From NCBI GenBank assembly GCA_048463395.1, contig DBFWPL010000004.1, positions 1 through 64,000 on the forward strand: a stretch of 64,000 nucleotides of DNA, in the 5' to 3' direction. The translations under genes were made by a program, and so were the position numbers. How positions within the stretch are numbered: the first letter of the stretch is position 1; each line of letters begins with the position of its first letter. Of this stretch, positions 8,466 through 16,076 are shown piece after piece. The notes beneath the pieces were generated by a model, which saw only the letters and a list, made by a program, of their open reading frames with translations, was not told the DNA's origin and made no database searches. Source of the stretch: JAGAJR01 sp048463395. Its GTDB lineage: Bacteria; Pseudomonadota; Alphaproteobacteria; RF32; CAG-239.

Positions 8466-8948
8466 CTAGCGGGTTTCTTTGGCAATCTGATCCAGCAATG
8501 CATTAACCATTTTGGGTTCTTTTTTAGAGAAGAAAGCATATGCTAAATCAACATATTCTTGAATAATCACTTTAACATCAACGTCTAATGTGTTGATAAT
8601 CTCATAAGTTGCACAAAGCAGCAACGCCTGCAGAGTCCCGTCCAAACGCTCAAAAGACCAGCCTTCATTCAAAAACTGCTGCAATGATTTCTCAATAAAT
8701 TCTTTCTTTTCGTGAACATTTCTGGTCAATGTGGCAAAATAATTGGTATCCATATTGCCGACTTCAACCATTTCTTCCGTACCGTTTTCCTCATCTTCAA
8801 TCACAAAACGGCCGACCTTTCCGTCAATAAAATCACGAATAGCCTCATCAACCGACAACTGCCCGTAAGCAATCATATAAGTTGCCTGAACCGCAGCCAG
8901 TCTGGCAGCTGATTTCATTTTAATTTTTTCAGATACAAATTTTGCCAT
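8466..8948 (-). CDS. nusB: Transcription antitermination factor NusB
   Basis: All-helical RNA-binding factor that joins NusE/S10 on boxA for rRNA antitermination. The 160-aa sequence has the family pattern SAARLAAVQATYMIAYG at the N-terminus and the C-terminal IIQEYVDLAYAFFSKKEPKMVNALLD-type helices. Its ATG shares a base with the nrdR stop codon (TAATG), with GAGGA upstream. The nrdR-nusB neighbourhood is typical of alphaproteobacteria, but the ribD/ribE genes often found between them are absent. Confidence 0.93.
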   Translation of the reverse strand: MAKFVSEKIKMKSAARLAAVQATYMIAYGQLSVDEAIRDFIDGKVGRFVIEDEENGTEEMVEVGNMDTNYFATLTRNVHEKKEFIEKSLQQFLNEGWSFERLDGTLQALLLCATYEIINTLDVDVKVIIQEYVDLAYAFFSKKEPKMVNALLDQIAKETR

Positions 8949-9430
8949 TATAAATCCTCGTCTAAATGCCTTGGCTTCGCCAGCTTATCAATCGTCTCCA
9001 CAAAATCTTCAAAATCTTTGACTTCCCTAAAATCCTTATATACGGAAGCAAAACGAATATACGCGATATGGTCAAGTTTGGACAATGCTTCCATAACGTA
9101 TTCGCCGATAGTCTGAGATGGAATTTCCGTTTCGCCGGAACTCTCCAAACGACGCTGAATAGAATTAACCACTTTTTCTACCCGCTCCGGATTAACCGGA
9201 CGCTTACGAACGGCGATTTGAATGGAACGAGCCAGCTTGTCCCTGTCAAACATCATCTTCTCACCGTTTTTCTTAACAACAATCAATTCCCTGAGCTGCA
9301 CCCGCTCAAACGTCGTAAAACGGGAACCGCACTCCGGACATTCCCGTCGTCTGCGAATACAGGTATTATCATCCGTCGTTCGGGAATCTTTAACCTGAGT
9401 ATCGTCAAATCCGCAAAAAGGACACTTCAT
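8948..9430 (-). CDS. nrdR: Transcriptional repressor NrdR
   Basis: Repressor of ribonucleotide reductase genes that senses ATP/dATP. The zinc ribbon has CPFC near residue 2 and CPEC near 30; an ATP-cone domain follows (LIVVKKNGEKMMFDRDKLARS). 160 aa. The start is set at the ATG at 9430 because AGGAG sits 6 bp upstream; an in-frame GTG lies one codon earlier. It is coupled to nusB by overlapping stop and start. The nrd genes it would control are not in the window. Confidence 0.95.
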   Translation of the reverse strand: MKCPFCGFDDTQVKDSRTTDDNTCIRRRRECPECGSRFTTFERVQLRELIVVKKNGEKMMFDRDKLARSIQIAVRKRPVNPERVEKVVNSIQRRLESSGETEIPSQTIGEYVMEALSKLDHIAYIRFASVYKDFREVKDFEDFVETIDKLAKPRHLDEDL

Positions 9431-9441
9431 CACTAACTCCT

Positions 9442-10806
9442 TTAAGATCCGCTCTTGATTAAAGCTTCGGCCACTTGATATAATTTTGAAGAATATCTGG
9501 CTCCCTTTATAAGGACAGTATCATTATTTTGCAATAACTTATTTAACAAAAATTCATCCAGTCCGTCTTTATTTTCAAAATAATGCTGTTCAATTCCGGA
9601 AGGAAGCTGTGCCAGCATATCCCTCATTTCCGGACAAACCCCGACCACGACATCAACATCCGTTTTAGCCAACGTCTGACCAATTTCAATGTGTTTCGGT
9701 TTAGAATAGTCTCCAAGCTCCGCCATTTTTCCAAGAACAACTATTTTGCGTCCCAGAACTTTCATTTTACTTAGCGTTTCAATCCCCAGTTTCATGGATT
9801 CCGGTTGACCGGAATAACTGTCGTCAATCAACGTATAAGCCCCTTTATCAAATTTCAGCTGCCACTGCCGGCCTCTGCCATCTACTGCCCCGAAATCTTT
9901 CAAAGACTGTGCCGCTTTAACCACATCCAACCCCAATACATCGGCAACCGTAAGAGCACATAAAGCATTATAAATATGGTGTTCTCCCTGACCGGAAAGT
10001 TCAAAACAGACTTTTTTGCCGCCAATTTCTGCTTCAACCTTGTTATCTTCCGTTTGGCTGATAATATTTTTCTTGCCGTAGGAAACGATTTTTGCCTTGC
10101 GTTCGGCGGCCTTCTTTTTCAGAATATCGGCAAAATTCGTATCTTCATTGATAATGGCTGTTCCGCCTTCCCTCAATCCTTCAAAAATCTCGGCTTTAGC
10201 TTCGGCAATTCCTTCAAAACTGTCAAAAAACTCAATATGCATCGGATAAACATTGGTAATAACGGCAATATCCGGCTTAGTATAAGAAACCAACTTGGAA
10301 ATTTCGCCTTTGGAACTCATTCCCATTTCTATAACCGCATATTCCGCATTCATTTCAATCTCACACAAACTAATCGGCACCCCGATATGATTGTTATGGT
10401 TTCCCTTAGTGGCATAAGTCGGAACAAACTGAGAAAGAATATATTTGATTTCTTCTTTTGTCGTGGTTTTTCCGGCACTTCCGGTTAAACCGATAACTAT
10501 CCCTTTAAATTGAGAACGGTTATAAGCCCCGATTTTTCCATAGGCTTCTACCGAACTGGGAACCACTATTTGCCTGGTTGCGGGAACACTCGAAATCATC
10601 TTTTCAACCACCACAAGTTCAACACCTTTTGCAATAACGTCCTTAACAAAATCGTGGGCATCAAACTTGTCGCCTTTAATAGCCACAAACAAGTCTCCTC
10701 TTTTGGCAATACGGCTGTCTGTAATCACATTTTCAATGTCAACATCAACCACTTGGGAAGTTGAACCGAGAATTTCCACCAACTTTTTAGAATTAATCTT
10801 AATCAT
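9442..10806 (-). CDS. murF: UDP-MurNAc-tripeptide--D-Ala-D-Ala ligase
   Basis: Cytoplasmic Mur ligase that adds D-Ala-D-Ala to complete the peptidoglycan pentapeptide precursor. An N-terminal MurF domain (RIAKRGDLFVAIKG) is followed by the ATP-binding LTGSAGKTTTKE motif near residue 108, the Mur-ligase centre ATKGNHNNHIGVPIS, and a C-terminal domain with DDSYSGQPESM. 454 aa. It is unusual to find murF here, between glyA and nrdR, and not in the mra/dcw cluster; spacing of 11 and 20 bp to its neighbours suggests it is cotranscribed. Confidence 0.95.
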   Translation of the reverse strand: MIKINSKKLVEILGSTSQVVDVDIENVITDSRIAKRGDLFVAIKGDKFDAHDFVKDVIAKGVELVVVEKMISSVPATRQIVVPSSVEAYGKIGAYNRSQFKGIVIGLTGSAGKTTTKEEIKYILSQFVPTYATKGNHNNHIGVPISLCEIEMNAEYAVIEMGMSSKGEISKLVSYTKPDIAVITNVYPMHIEFFDSFEGIAEAKAEIFEGLREGGTAIINEDTNFADILKKKAAERKAKIVSYGKKNIISQTEDNKVEAEIGGKKVCFELSGQGEHHIYNALCALTVADVLGLDVVKAAQSLKDFGAVDGRGRQWQLKFDKGAYTLIDDSYSGQPESMKLGIETLSKMKVLGRKIVVLGKMAELGDYSKPKHIEIGQTLAKTDVDVVVGVCPEMRDMLAQLPSGIEQHYFENKDGLDEFLLNKLLQNNDTVLIKGARYSSKLYQVAEALIKSGS

Positions 10807-10826
10807 AACGTACTTTTTTCTTTCTC

Positions 10827-12083
10827 TTACTTATAAATAGGAAAAAGTTTACACAATGCGATAACTTTTTCTTTAGTTTTTTCAATAACTTTTTCAGCAT
10901 TTCCTTGTTGCAGGGCATCCACAATATCCCCAATCCAATTTGCTGTCATTTCAAACTCTTTTTCCTTAAAGCCTCTTGTCGTTCCCGCCGGTGTTCCAAC
11001 CCTGATACCGGATGTAACTTTCGGGGGCTGCGGGTCAAACGGAATAGCGTTTTTGTTGCAGGTAATATGAGCCGCTTCCAAAGCCTTGGCAACCACATCT
11101 CCGGTCAGATTCTTCGGACGCAAATCAACAAGAAGCAAATGCGTATCCGTTCCGCCGGAAACCAAATCAAGCCCCCTGCTTTTTAAAACCTGTCCCATAA
11201 CTTCGGCGTTTTTCACCACTTGTGCCGCATAAGTTTTAAATTCCTGCGTCAAATCCTCTTTAAAACAAACCGCTTTTCCGGCAATCACATGCATCAACGG
11301 ACCGCCTTGCGTTCCCGGAAAAATTGCCGAATTAATTTTCTTGGCAATCTCTTCATTATTCGTCAGAATCATACCGCCTCTCGGCCCCCTGAGCGTTTTG
11401 TGCGTAGTGGTTGTTACCACATCCGCCCATTTCAAAGGGTTAGGATGAACGCCACCGGCCACCAATCCGGCGAAGTGAGCCATGTCCACCATCAGATAAG
11501 CGTTAACTTTATCGGCTATTGCTCTGAAACGGGCAAAATCTATCTGCCGCGGATAAGCCGAACCGCCGGCAATAATCAATTTCGGCTTGCTTTCCAAAGC
11601 CAAACGCTCTACTTCTTCATAATCAATCAAACCGGTTTCTTTGCAAACACCGTATTGAACGGAATGGAACCATTTTCCGGAAATAGAAACCTTGGAACCA
11701 TGTGTCAAATGTCCGCCGGCATCCAAAGACATCCCCATAATTGTATCATGCGGCTGAAGCAAAGCGACATAAACCGCCGTATTGGCCTGAGAACCGGAAT
11801 GAGGCTGAACATTGACAAATGCAGCGTTAAACAGTTTTTTAGCCCGTTCAATCGCCAAATTTTCCACCACATCGACAAATTCGCAACCTCCGTAATATCT
11901 TTTGGCCGGATAACCCTCCGCATATTTATTGGTAAGGATGGACCCTTGAGCTTCCAACACGGCTCTGGAAACAATATTCTCTGAAGCAATCAGCTCAATC
12001 TGATATTGCTGACGGTCAAGTTCCTGCTCAATCGCCGTATAGATTTCCGCATCTTCCTCTTTCAAACTTTTTTCAAAATCCAT
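10827..12083 (-). CDS. glyA: Serine hydroxymethyltransferase
   Basis: PLP enzyme that interconverts serine and glycine and charges tetrahydrofolate with one-carbon units. The PLP-lysine motif TTTTHKTLRGPRGG lies near residue 225; the N-terminal NYAEGYPAKRYYGG-like motif (here NKYAEGYPAKRYYGGCEFVD) and HSGSQAN are intact. 418 aa, the usual length. It sits between rpiB and murF in the rpiB-glyA-(murF)-nrdR-nusB order. Confidence 0.97.
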   Translation of the reverse strand: MDFEKSLKEEDAEIYTAIEQELDRQQYQIELIASENIVSRAVLEAQGSILTNKYAEGYPAKRYYGGCEFVDVVENLAIERAKKLFNAAFVNVQPHSGSQANTAVYVALLQPHDTIMGMSLDAGGHLTHGSKVSISGKWFHSVQYGVCKETGLIDYEEVERLALESKPKLIIAGGSAYPRQIDFARFRAIADKVNAYLMVDMAHFAGLVAGGVHPNPLKWADVVTTTTHKTLRGPRGGMILTNNEEIAKKINSAIFPGTQGGPLMHVIAGKAVCFKEDLTQEFKTYAAQVVKNAEVMGQVLKSRGLDLVSGGTDTHLLLVDLRPKNLTGDVVAKALEAAHITCNKNAIPFDPQPPKVTSGIRVGTPAGTTRGFKEKEFEMTANWIGDIVDALQQGNAEKVIEKTKEKVIALCKLFPIYK

Positions 12084-12097
12084 GTTTTTTTCCCTTT

Positions 12098-12526
12098 TCA
12101 GTCATCTATTTTACCAATCCGACACCCATGCCGTCCGCCCTGAAACTCGCTTTTCAGGAAAATATCGATTCTACTGACAACCTCTTCCAAAGACATTGTT
12201 CTGCCGCCAAAGACAATGACATTGGCATTATTATGTTCTTTGGCCAAACGGGCAACCTCATCACTGTATAACAAAGCTGCTCTTATGCCTTTATGACGGT
12301 TTGCGGCAATAGATATACCGATTCCCGTACCGCAAATAAGGATACCCAGATCAGAAGACGATTCAAGAATATTTTTGCACATACTCTCCGCAATATCCGG
12401 ATAATCAACCGAGTCTGAGGAGTAAGTTCCCAGATCCTCAAGAACAATTCCCTGTTTTCCATAATGTTTTTTTAGATTTTCTTTCAATTCAAATCCGCCA
12501 TGATCGGCTGCTATAGCTATTTTCAT
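12098..12526 (-). CDS. rpiB: Ribose-5-phosphate isomerase B
   Basis: Isomerises ribose 5-phosphate and ribulose 5-phosphate in the pentose phosphate pathway. The RpiB/LacAB fold signatures are AADHGGFELKENLKK at the N-terminus and GTGIGISIAANRHKGIRAAL near residue 66, containing the anion-binding loop and family Arg/His residues. The active-site Cys is present in ILICGTG. 142 aa. First gene of the run towards glyA, 14 bp apart. Confidence 0.94.
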   Translation of the reverse strand: MKIAIAADHGGFELKENLKKHYGKQGIVLEDLGTYSSDSVDYPDIAESMCKNILESSSDLGILICGTGIGISIAANRHKGIRAALLYSDEVARLAKEHNNANVIVFGGRTMSLEEVVSRIDIFLKSEFQGGRHGCRIGKIDD

Positions 12527-12633
12527 ATAAGATTACCCTTCTTTAAATCACAAAAATTTTCATTATGATAGACTATAACTTTCAGAAAAAAAGTATTTTT
12601 TTATCAATATACAAAAAAAATAAAAAAAAGTTA

Positions 12634-12663
12634 TTGACGGCGAAAAAAAATATTGTATATATA
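12634..12663 (+). promoter_or_regulatory. Promoter of tRNA-Cys/tRNA-Asn
   Basis: TTGACG (12634-12639) is followed after 16-18 bp by overlapping TATATA boxes (12656-12663), about 28 bp before the mature tRNA-Cys end. The site is a good sigma-70-like match, read from sequence only. Confidence 0.6.
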
Positions 12664-12690
12664 AAGGCACTGAGTGAGTGGTACTCAATT

Positions 12691-12764
12691 GGCCGGTTGG
12701 CAGAATGGTTATGCAGAGGACTGCAAATCCTTGTATATCGGTTCAATTCCGGTACCGGCCTCCA
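12691..12764 (+). tRNA. tRNA-Cys (GCA)
   Basis: A 74-nt cloverleaf. The acceptor stem GGCCGGT pairs with ACCGGCC, the anticodon loop is CTGCAAA with anticodon GCA, the T loop is GTTCAATTC, and CCA is encoded. It is cotranscribed with tRNA-Asn 11 bp downstream. Confidence 0.95.
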
Positions 12765-12775
12765 CTAAGTCTTAT

Positions 12776-12850
12776 TCCGACTTAGCTCAGTGGTAGAGCA
12801 ATCGGCTGTTAACCGATTGGTCGCTGGTTCGAGCCCAGCAGTCGGAGCCA
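12776..12850 (+). tRNA. tRNA-Asn (GTT)
   Basis: A 75-nt cloverleaf. The acceptor TCCGACT pairs with AGTCGGA, the anticodon loop is CTGTTAA with anticodon GTT, the T loop is GGTTCGAGCC, and CCA is encoded. A terminator follows directly; a partial copy of its 3' end recurs 203 bp downstream. Confidence 0.95.
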
Positions 12851-12858
12851 ATAAAATA

Positions 12859-12889
12859 AAAACCCTCTCGTTTGAGAGGGTTTTTATTT
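12859..12889 (+). terminator. Terminator of tRNA-Cys/tRNA-Asn
   Basis: aaaaccctctc-gttt-gagagggttttt, immediately after the CCA of tRNA-Asn. Confidence 0.85.
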
Positions 12890-13036
12890 TATTGCCCGAT
12901 ACGCTCGTTTGAAACAGTGAAGCTGGTTCGGTTATCAAGGCTTGCTTTGTAAGCCGTCGATAGATGACGAACTTGTGAGGAGGTTTTAAGTTTTTATTAA
13001 AAAACTTAAAATACACTATGCGAAGCGTGTGCACTT

Positions 13037-13095
13037 CCCAGCAGTCGGTCTAATTTTTCTCTCGTTTGAGAGGGTTTTTATTTTATTGCCCGTAC
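13037..13095 (+). repeat. Second copy of tRNA-Asn 3' end and terminator
   Basis: cccagcagtcgg (13037-13048) repeats 12 bases of the tRNA-Asn T-arm/acceptor (12834-12845). It is followed by a second ctctcgtttgagag hairpin and the same trailer attgcccg(a)tacgctcg seen after the real tRNA. The offset is 203 bp at the tRNA part and 194 bp at the hairpin. No intact tRNA is formed. From 12906 to 13036 there is no credible gene. Confidence 0.8.
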
Positions 13096-13231
13096 GCTCG
13101 CTTTTCTCCCATACCCCATTCTCAAAAAAATGAACTTTTTCTTCCTTTTGTAAATATTTTTTTACTTTTATCTGCTTTTATTATAAAATAATTGTTAATT
13201 GTGTTGTAAATAGTTATCAGGGGATTCAATC

Positions 13232-14107
13232 ATGACAGGGTATCTCAATACAGTATCCGAGTTTATTTCTACAGTAATAGAAGTTACAAATTTAATGTTC
13301 TCGGACGGAACAATTTACGCCTATATCGGTTACGCCGCCGGATTGGCAACCGTTTCGGCATTTGCCATTCAAACAATCCGCATTCTCAGAACAAAAAACA
13401 TTACCGGTTTATCCAGCTATATGTATACCATGTACAGCTTAAGTTTGATTTGTTGGTTTGCATACGGCGTTTATCTTGATTCATGGATTATGGCCATCGC
13501 CAACTTGATAACGTTTTTGTTCACATTTATCATCCTGCTTTTAATCTTGTACTATGATGAAGAGGATAAAATTGAACGTTACCGCAGAGACCCGTTAACA
13601 TATGTCTTCAACAAAAAATACTATGAAGAAAGCGTTTCTCAAAAAATCATTGAAGCTACAATTCACAAACAACCGTTCTCTATAGTTGTCGGTAAAATAA
13701 ACAACTTAGAAAGCATTCACGAGCAAATGGGCGGAAAATACCGCAACAGAGCTCTTAAATATACCGCCAAAACATTGGAAAAAGCTCTTCGCGACAGTGA
13801 CTTCATCGCCCGCATTGATGATAATCTGTTTGCCATTTACCTGGCTAACACGGATGAGAAAACCGCTAAGAAAGTATCTGAACGCGTTTTGGAAAGCATC
13901 AATAACATTGAAGTCAAAAACGGTTCGCAAAGCTTTAATATTCAAATGCTGTTAGGTATTTGTTCTTCTGTAGAGAAAGACAACTTAAACGGATTAACTC
14001 AAAAAGCAATTAAAGCCATTTCTGAAATCCCGTCTAAAAGTCGTATCAGCATCAAAATTTACAGAAAAGAAGAAAAGAAAAAGACAGTAAAAACAGCAAA
14101 AAAATAA
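13232..14107 (+). CDS. SemiSWEET/PQ-loop membrane domain fused to a degenerate GGDEF domain
   Basis: Residues 30-110 form a three-helix SemiSWEET-like unit (IGYAAGLATVSAFAIQTIRI, then the soluble loop RTKNITGLSSYM, then two further helices), close to the pattern of bacterial sugar-transport half-modules. Residues 125-275 follow the GGDEF fold: RDPLTYVFNKKYYEE matches the usual DPLTGLxNRRxF start, and SDFIARIDDNLFAIYL aligns with the strand-turn that carries GG(D/E)EF, here changed to IDDNLF. Cyclase activity is therefore unlikely; a nucleotide-sensing or scaffold role is inference. The C-terminal tail is Lys-rich. AGGGGA supports the start. A terminator follows. Confidence 0.75.
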   Translation: MTGYLNTVSEFISTVIEVTNLMFSDGTIYAYIGYAAGLATVSAFAIQTIRILRTKNITGLSSYMYTMYSLSLICWFAYGVYLDSWIMAIANLITFLFTFIILLLILYYDEEDKIERYRRDPLTYVFNKKYYEESVSQKIIEATIHKQPFSIVVGKINNLESIHEQMGGKYRNRALKYTAKTLEKALRDSDFIARIDDNLFAIYLANTDEKTAKKVSERVLESINNIEVKNGSQSFNIQMLLGICSSVEKDNLNGLTQKAIKAISEIPSKSRISIKIYRKEEKKKTVKTAKK

Positions 14108-14126
14108 TGAAATCTTACGCTTCATC

Positions 14127-14156
14127 AAGCCTGCTTCAATAAGCAGGCTTTTTTGT
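14127..14156 (+). terminator. Terminator
   Basis: aagcctgctt-caat-aagcaggctt followed by tttt, 19 bp after the preceding stop codon. Confidence 0.85.
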
Positions 14157-14202
14157 ATCATGAACAGAAAACAATTTTTTTCAATTTTTTTGATTTTTAT
14201 AA

Positions 14203-14230
14203 TTGCAATAAAAAAATTATGTGGTAAACA
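14203..14230 (+). promoter_or_regulatory. Weak promoter candidate for tRNA-Pro
   Basis: TTGCAA (14203-14208), a 16-bp spacer and TAAACA (14225-14230), 17 bp before the tRNA. The match is weak. Confidence 0.3.
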
Positions 14231-14247
14231 TACATACGTTGTAAGAA

Positions 14248-14324
14248 CGGAATGTAGTTCAGCCTGGTAGAACGCTTCGTTCGGGACGAAGAGGTCGCTG
14301 GTTCGAGTCCAGTCATTCCGACCA
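14248..14324 (+). tRNA. tRNA-Pro (CGG)
   Basis: A 77-nt cloverleaf with acceptor CGGAATG/CATTCCG, anticodon stem CTTCG/CGAAG and loop TTCGGGA (anticodon CGG with G37), T loop GGTTCGAGTCC, and encoded CCA. A terminator and a tRNA-derived repeat follow. Confidence 0.95.
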
Positions 14325-14412
14325 TAAAAACAAAAAGCTGCCCTTGTGGCGGTTTTTTTGTTTTTAAAGACCACGAAGTGGTGGGACACGAACCAGCGAA
14401 AAAGCTGTTCGA
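14306..14412 (+). repeat. tRNA-Pro-linked repeat, copy 1
   Basis: A 107-bp segment that begins inside the tRNA (last 19 bases including CCA), runs through a terminator hairpin (gctgcc/ggcggt with A- and T-runs, 14332-14361) and ends at gctgttcga. An identical segment lies 177 bp downstream. Confidence 0.9.
14332..14361 (+). terminator. Terminator of tRNA-Pro
   Basis: aaaaagctgcc-cttgt-ggcggttttttt, 7 bp after CCA. The stem has G-T wobble pairs. A second identical hairpin occurs 177 bp downstream. Confidence 0.75.
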
Positions 14413-14413
14413 C

Positions 14414-14471
14414 TAGGAGGAGCAGGCGAAACAGAAGTGTCGCCGCACTTGCGACGACGAAGCGACGGAGT
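14414..14471 (+). repeat. 58-bp conserved element shared with the tRNA-Val locus
   Basis: The segment starting aggaggagcaggcg and containing cgccgcacttgcgacgacg recurs twice behind tRNA-Val on the other strand, in the same orientation relative to its tRNA. Copies differ at about 8-9 of 58 positions. One frame stays open in all three and would read as an Arg-rich peptide (here RRSRRNRSVAALATT), but coding is unproven. Confidence 0.8.
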
Positions 14472-14482
14472 GTAACGACGCC

Positions 14483-14589
14483 AGTCCAGTCATTCCGACC
14501 ATAAAAACAAAAAGCTGCCCTTGTGGCGGTTTTTTTGTTTTTAAAGACCACGAAGTGGTGGGACACGAACCAGCGAAAAAGCTGTTCGA
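14483..14589 (+). repeat. tRNA-Pro-linked repeat, copy 2
   Basis: Identical over 107 bp to 14306-14412, so it carries a second copy of the last 19 bases of tRNA-Pro with CCA and a second terminator hairpin. It cannot fold into a tRNA by itself. Confidence 0.9.
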
Positions 14590-14824
14590 AACTTTTCTTA
14601 GTCTTACGATAAATTTCATTCCGACCTTGTTAAACCGTCAGTGTTTTTCTGTAATAAATCAAACGCTTTTCGTACTGATATTAAAATCTCGGCAAAAGAT
14701 TAGAAAACACTTGAAAACAAGTTATCTGAAATTAAAATTATAAACAGTCGCTGCCCAGCTGATCAACAAGCTCAGGTCGGAAAGTAAATTTTTATCCGGA
14801 AACATCCCCAAAAATGAGGTTTTC
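14590..14824. other. Intergenic stretch without recognised feature
   Basis: An AT-rich spacer between the tRNA-Pro repeats and the next gene. I see a fragment cattccgacc at 14619 that again resembles the tRNA-Pro acceptor end, and GAGG just before the start at 14825. Nothing else is supportable. Confidence 0.4.
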
Positions 14825-15913
14825 ATGAAAAAAGGATTAAAACTAATGCTGAAATTATTTATAATTCTGATCGTCCTAATAGCCATCGCCGGCGGATATG
14901 CTTTAAGAGAAATCGGAAAATCTCCGTCTGAAGAAGAATTGAAAGCTTTTGAAAAACTTCCTTACTTCAAAGACGGAAAATTTCACGGACCGGAGGAAAT
15001 GAAACTGTATCCCGACAAAGTCCGAAACGGTCCGGCCGGATTTTTACGGATGTTGACGAAATCAAAATTTTCTCCTCAGAAACCGCTCCCGCAAATCAAC
15101 CTGACAAAGAACAGCTTTGCCGACACACCGGAAGATTTTACCTTGTATTGGCTTGGACATTCAAGTGTCATTATGGAACTTTCCGGAAAACGGCTTATCT
15201 TCGATCCGGTGCTAGGAAACGCCGCTCCCATTCCTTTCGTGGTTCCTCGTTACAACCGGGCACCGATAGATTATGACAACCTGCCAAACATTAACTATGT
15301 CATTATCACCCATAACCATTACGATCATTTGGAAAGAAAAAGCATTCAAACTCTCAAAGATGCCCGTTTCATCGTTCCTCTTGGAGTCGGAGCCGCCCTG
15401 CGAGGCTGGGGGATAAAAAGAGAAAACATTACCGAAATGGGATGGGGAGATATTTTTGAAACCGACGGATTAACAATCACCGCGGAAACCGCCATGCATT
15501 ATTCCGGACGAGCCAAACTTGCAAGCAACGAAACACTTTGGAACTCTTATGTAATCAAAACTGCCGATAAAAATATTTATTGGGGCGGAGACACAGGATA
15601 TGGCAAACACTTCAAAGAAATCGGAAAGAAACACGGTCCCTTTGATTTAACAGCTCTAGAGATTGATGCCTGGAACCCGGGTTGGCCTAATATTCACCTG
15701 TTCCCGGAAGAAGTCGTTCAGGCTGCCGATGACTTGCAGGCAAAACAAATTCTCCCTCTGCATTGGGCCGTATTTGATTTGGCCTTACACCCTTGGCATG
15801 AATCTATCGACATGCTTAAAGAAGCCGCTCAAGGTAAAAACGTCGAAATTTTAACCCCGCTTATGGGCGAAAAACTCATACCGGAAAAAACTCAAACAAA
15901 AAAATGGTGGTAA
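14825..15913 (+). CDS. MBL-fold metallo-hydrolase, membrane-anchored (NAPE-PLD/UlaG-like)
   Basis: An N-terminal helix (LKLFIILIVLIAIAGGYAL) acts as signal anchor or uncleaved signal. The body is a beta-lactamase-superfamily hydrolase: WLGHSSVIMEL, the metal motif THNHYDHLE near residue 160, MHYSGR, and WGGDTGYG with the bridging Asp. This subgroup (COG2220) contains UlaG and NAPE-phospholipase D relatives; the substrate here is not evident. 362 aa. GAGG lies 5 bp before the ATG. It stands alone between the tRNA repeat region and a terminator. Confidence 0.85.
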   Translation: MKKGLKLMLKLFIILIVLIAIAGGYALREIGKSPSEEELKAFEKLPYFKDGKFHGPEEMKLYPDKVRNGPAGFLRMLTKSKFSPQKPLPQINLTKNSFADTPEDFTLYWLGHSSVIMELSGKRLIFDPVLGNAAPIPFVVPRYNRAPIDYDNLPNINYVIITHNHYDHLERKSIQTLKDARFIVPLGVGAALRGWGIKRENITEMGWGDIFETDGLTITAETAMHYSGRAKLASNETLWNSYVIKTADKNIYWGGDTGYGKHFKEIGKKHGPFDLTALEIDAWNPGWPNIHLFPEEVVQAADDLQAKQILPLHWAVFDLALHPWHESIDMLKEAAQGKNVEILTPLMGEKLIPEKTQTKKWW

Positions 15914-16023
15914 AGACTTCATAAAAACACTTTGGCAACCGCTATTCTGAGCGTTTTACCCAAATTTTCCGTTTCACCCTCAACAAAAGGAAATCAGATC
16001 AAAAGACATGAATTAAGAAAAAA

Positions 16024-16062
16024 TATATAGCTGTCTTTGAATACCTCAAAGACAGCTATATA
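16024..16062. terminator. Perfect 17-bp inverted repeat between convergent genes
   Basis: Arms 16024-16040 and 16046-16062 (tatatagctgtctttga and its exact complement) around a 5-nt loop, with A/T-rich flanks. Probably a bidirectional terminator for the genes ending at 15913 and 16077. Confidence 0.75.
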
Positions 16063-16076
16063 AATTTAAAACCGGA

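Noticed and set aside
12565..12768. Plus-strand frame of 67 aa through tRNA-Cys
   Set aside because: It covers the promoter and the whole tRNA-Cys gene; no ribosome site and no independent support.
12765..13034. Minus-strand frame of 89 aa containing GLEPATNRLTADCSTTELSR
   Set aside because: It is the antisense of tRNA-Asn and its flank; this peptide is a well-known artefact of frames running across tRNA genes.
13994..14619. Minus-strand frames over the tRNA-Pro repeats (contain SSQVRRHFCF-like peptides)
   Set aside because: They exist only because the repeat and the tRNA antisense lack stops; the internal peptide repetition mirrors the DNA duplication.
14745..14824. SRP RNA, suggested by ctcaggtcggaaag
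   Set aside because: The canonical GGAAGGAAGCAG tip and the flanking stem are absent.
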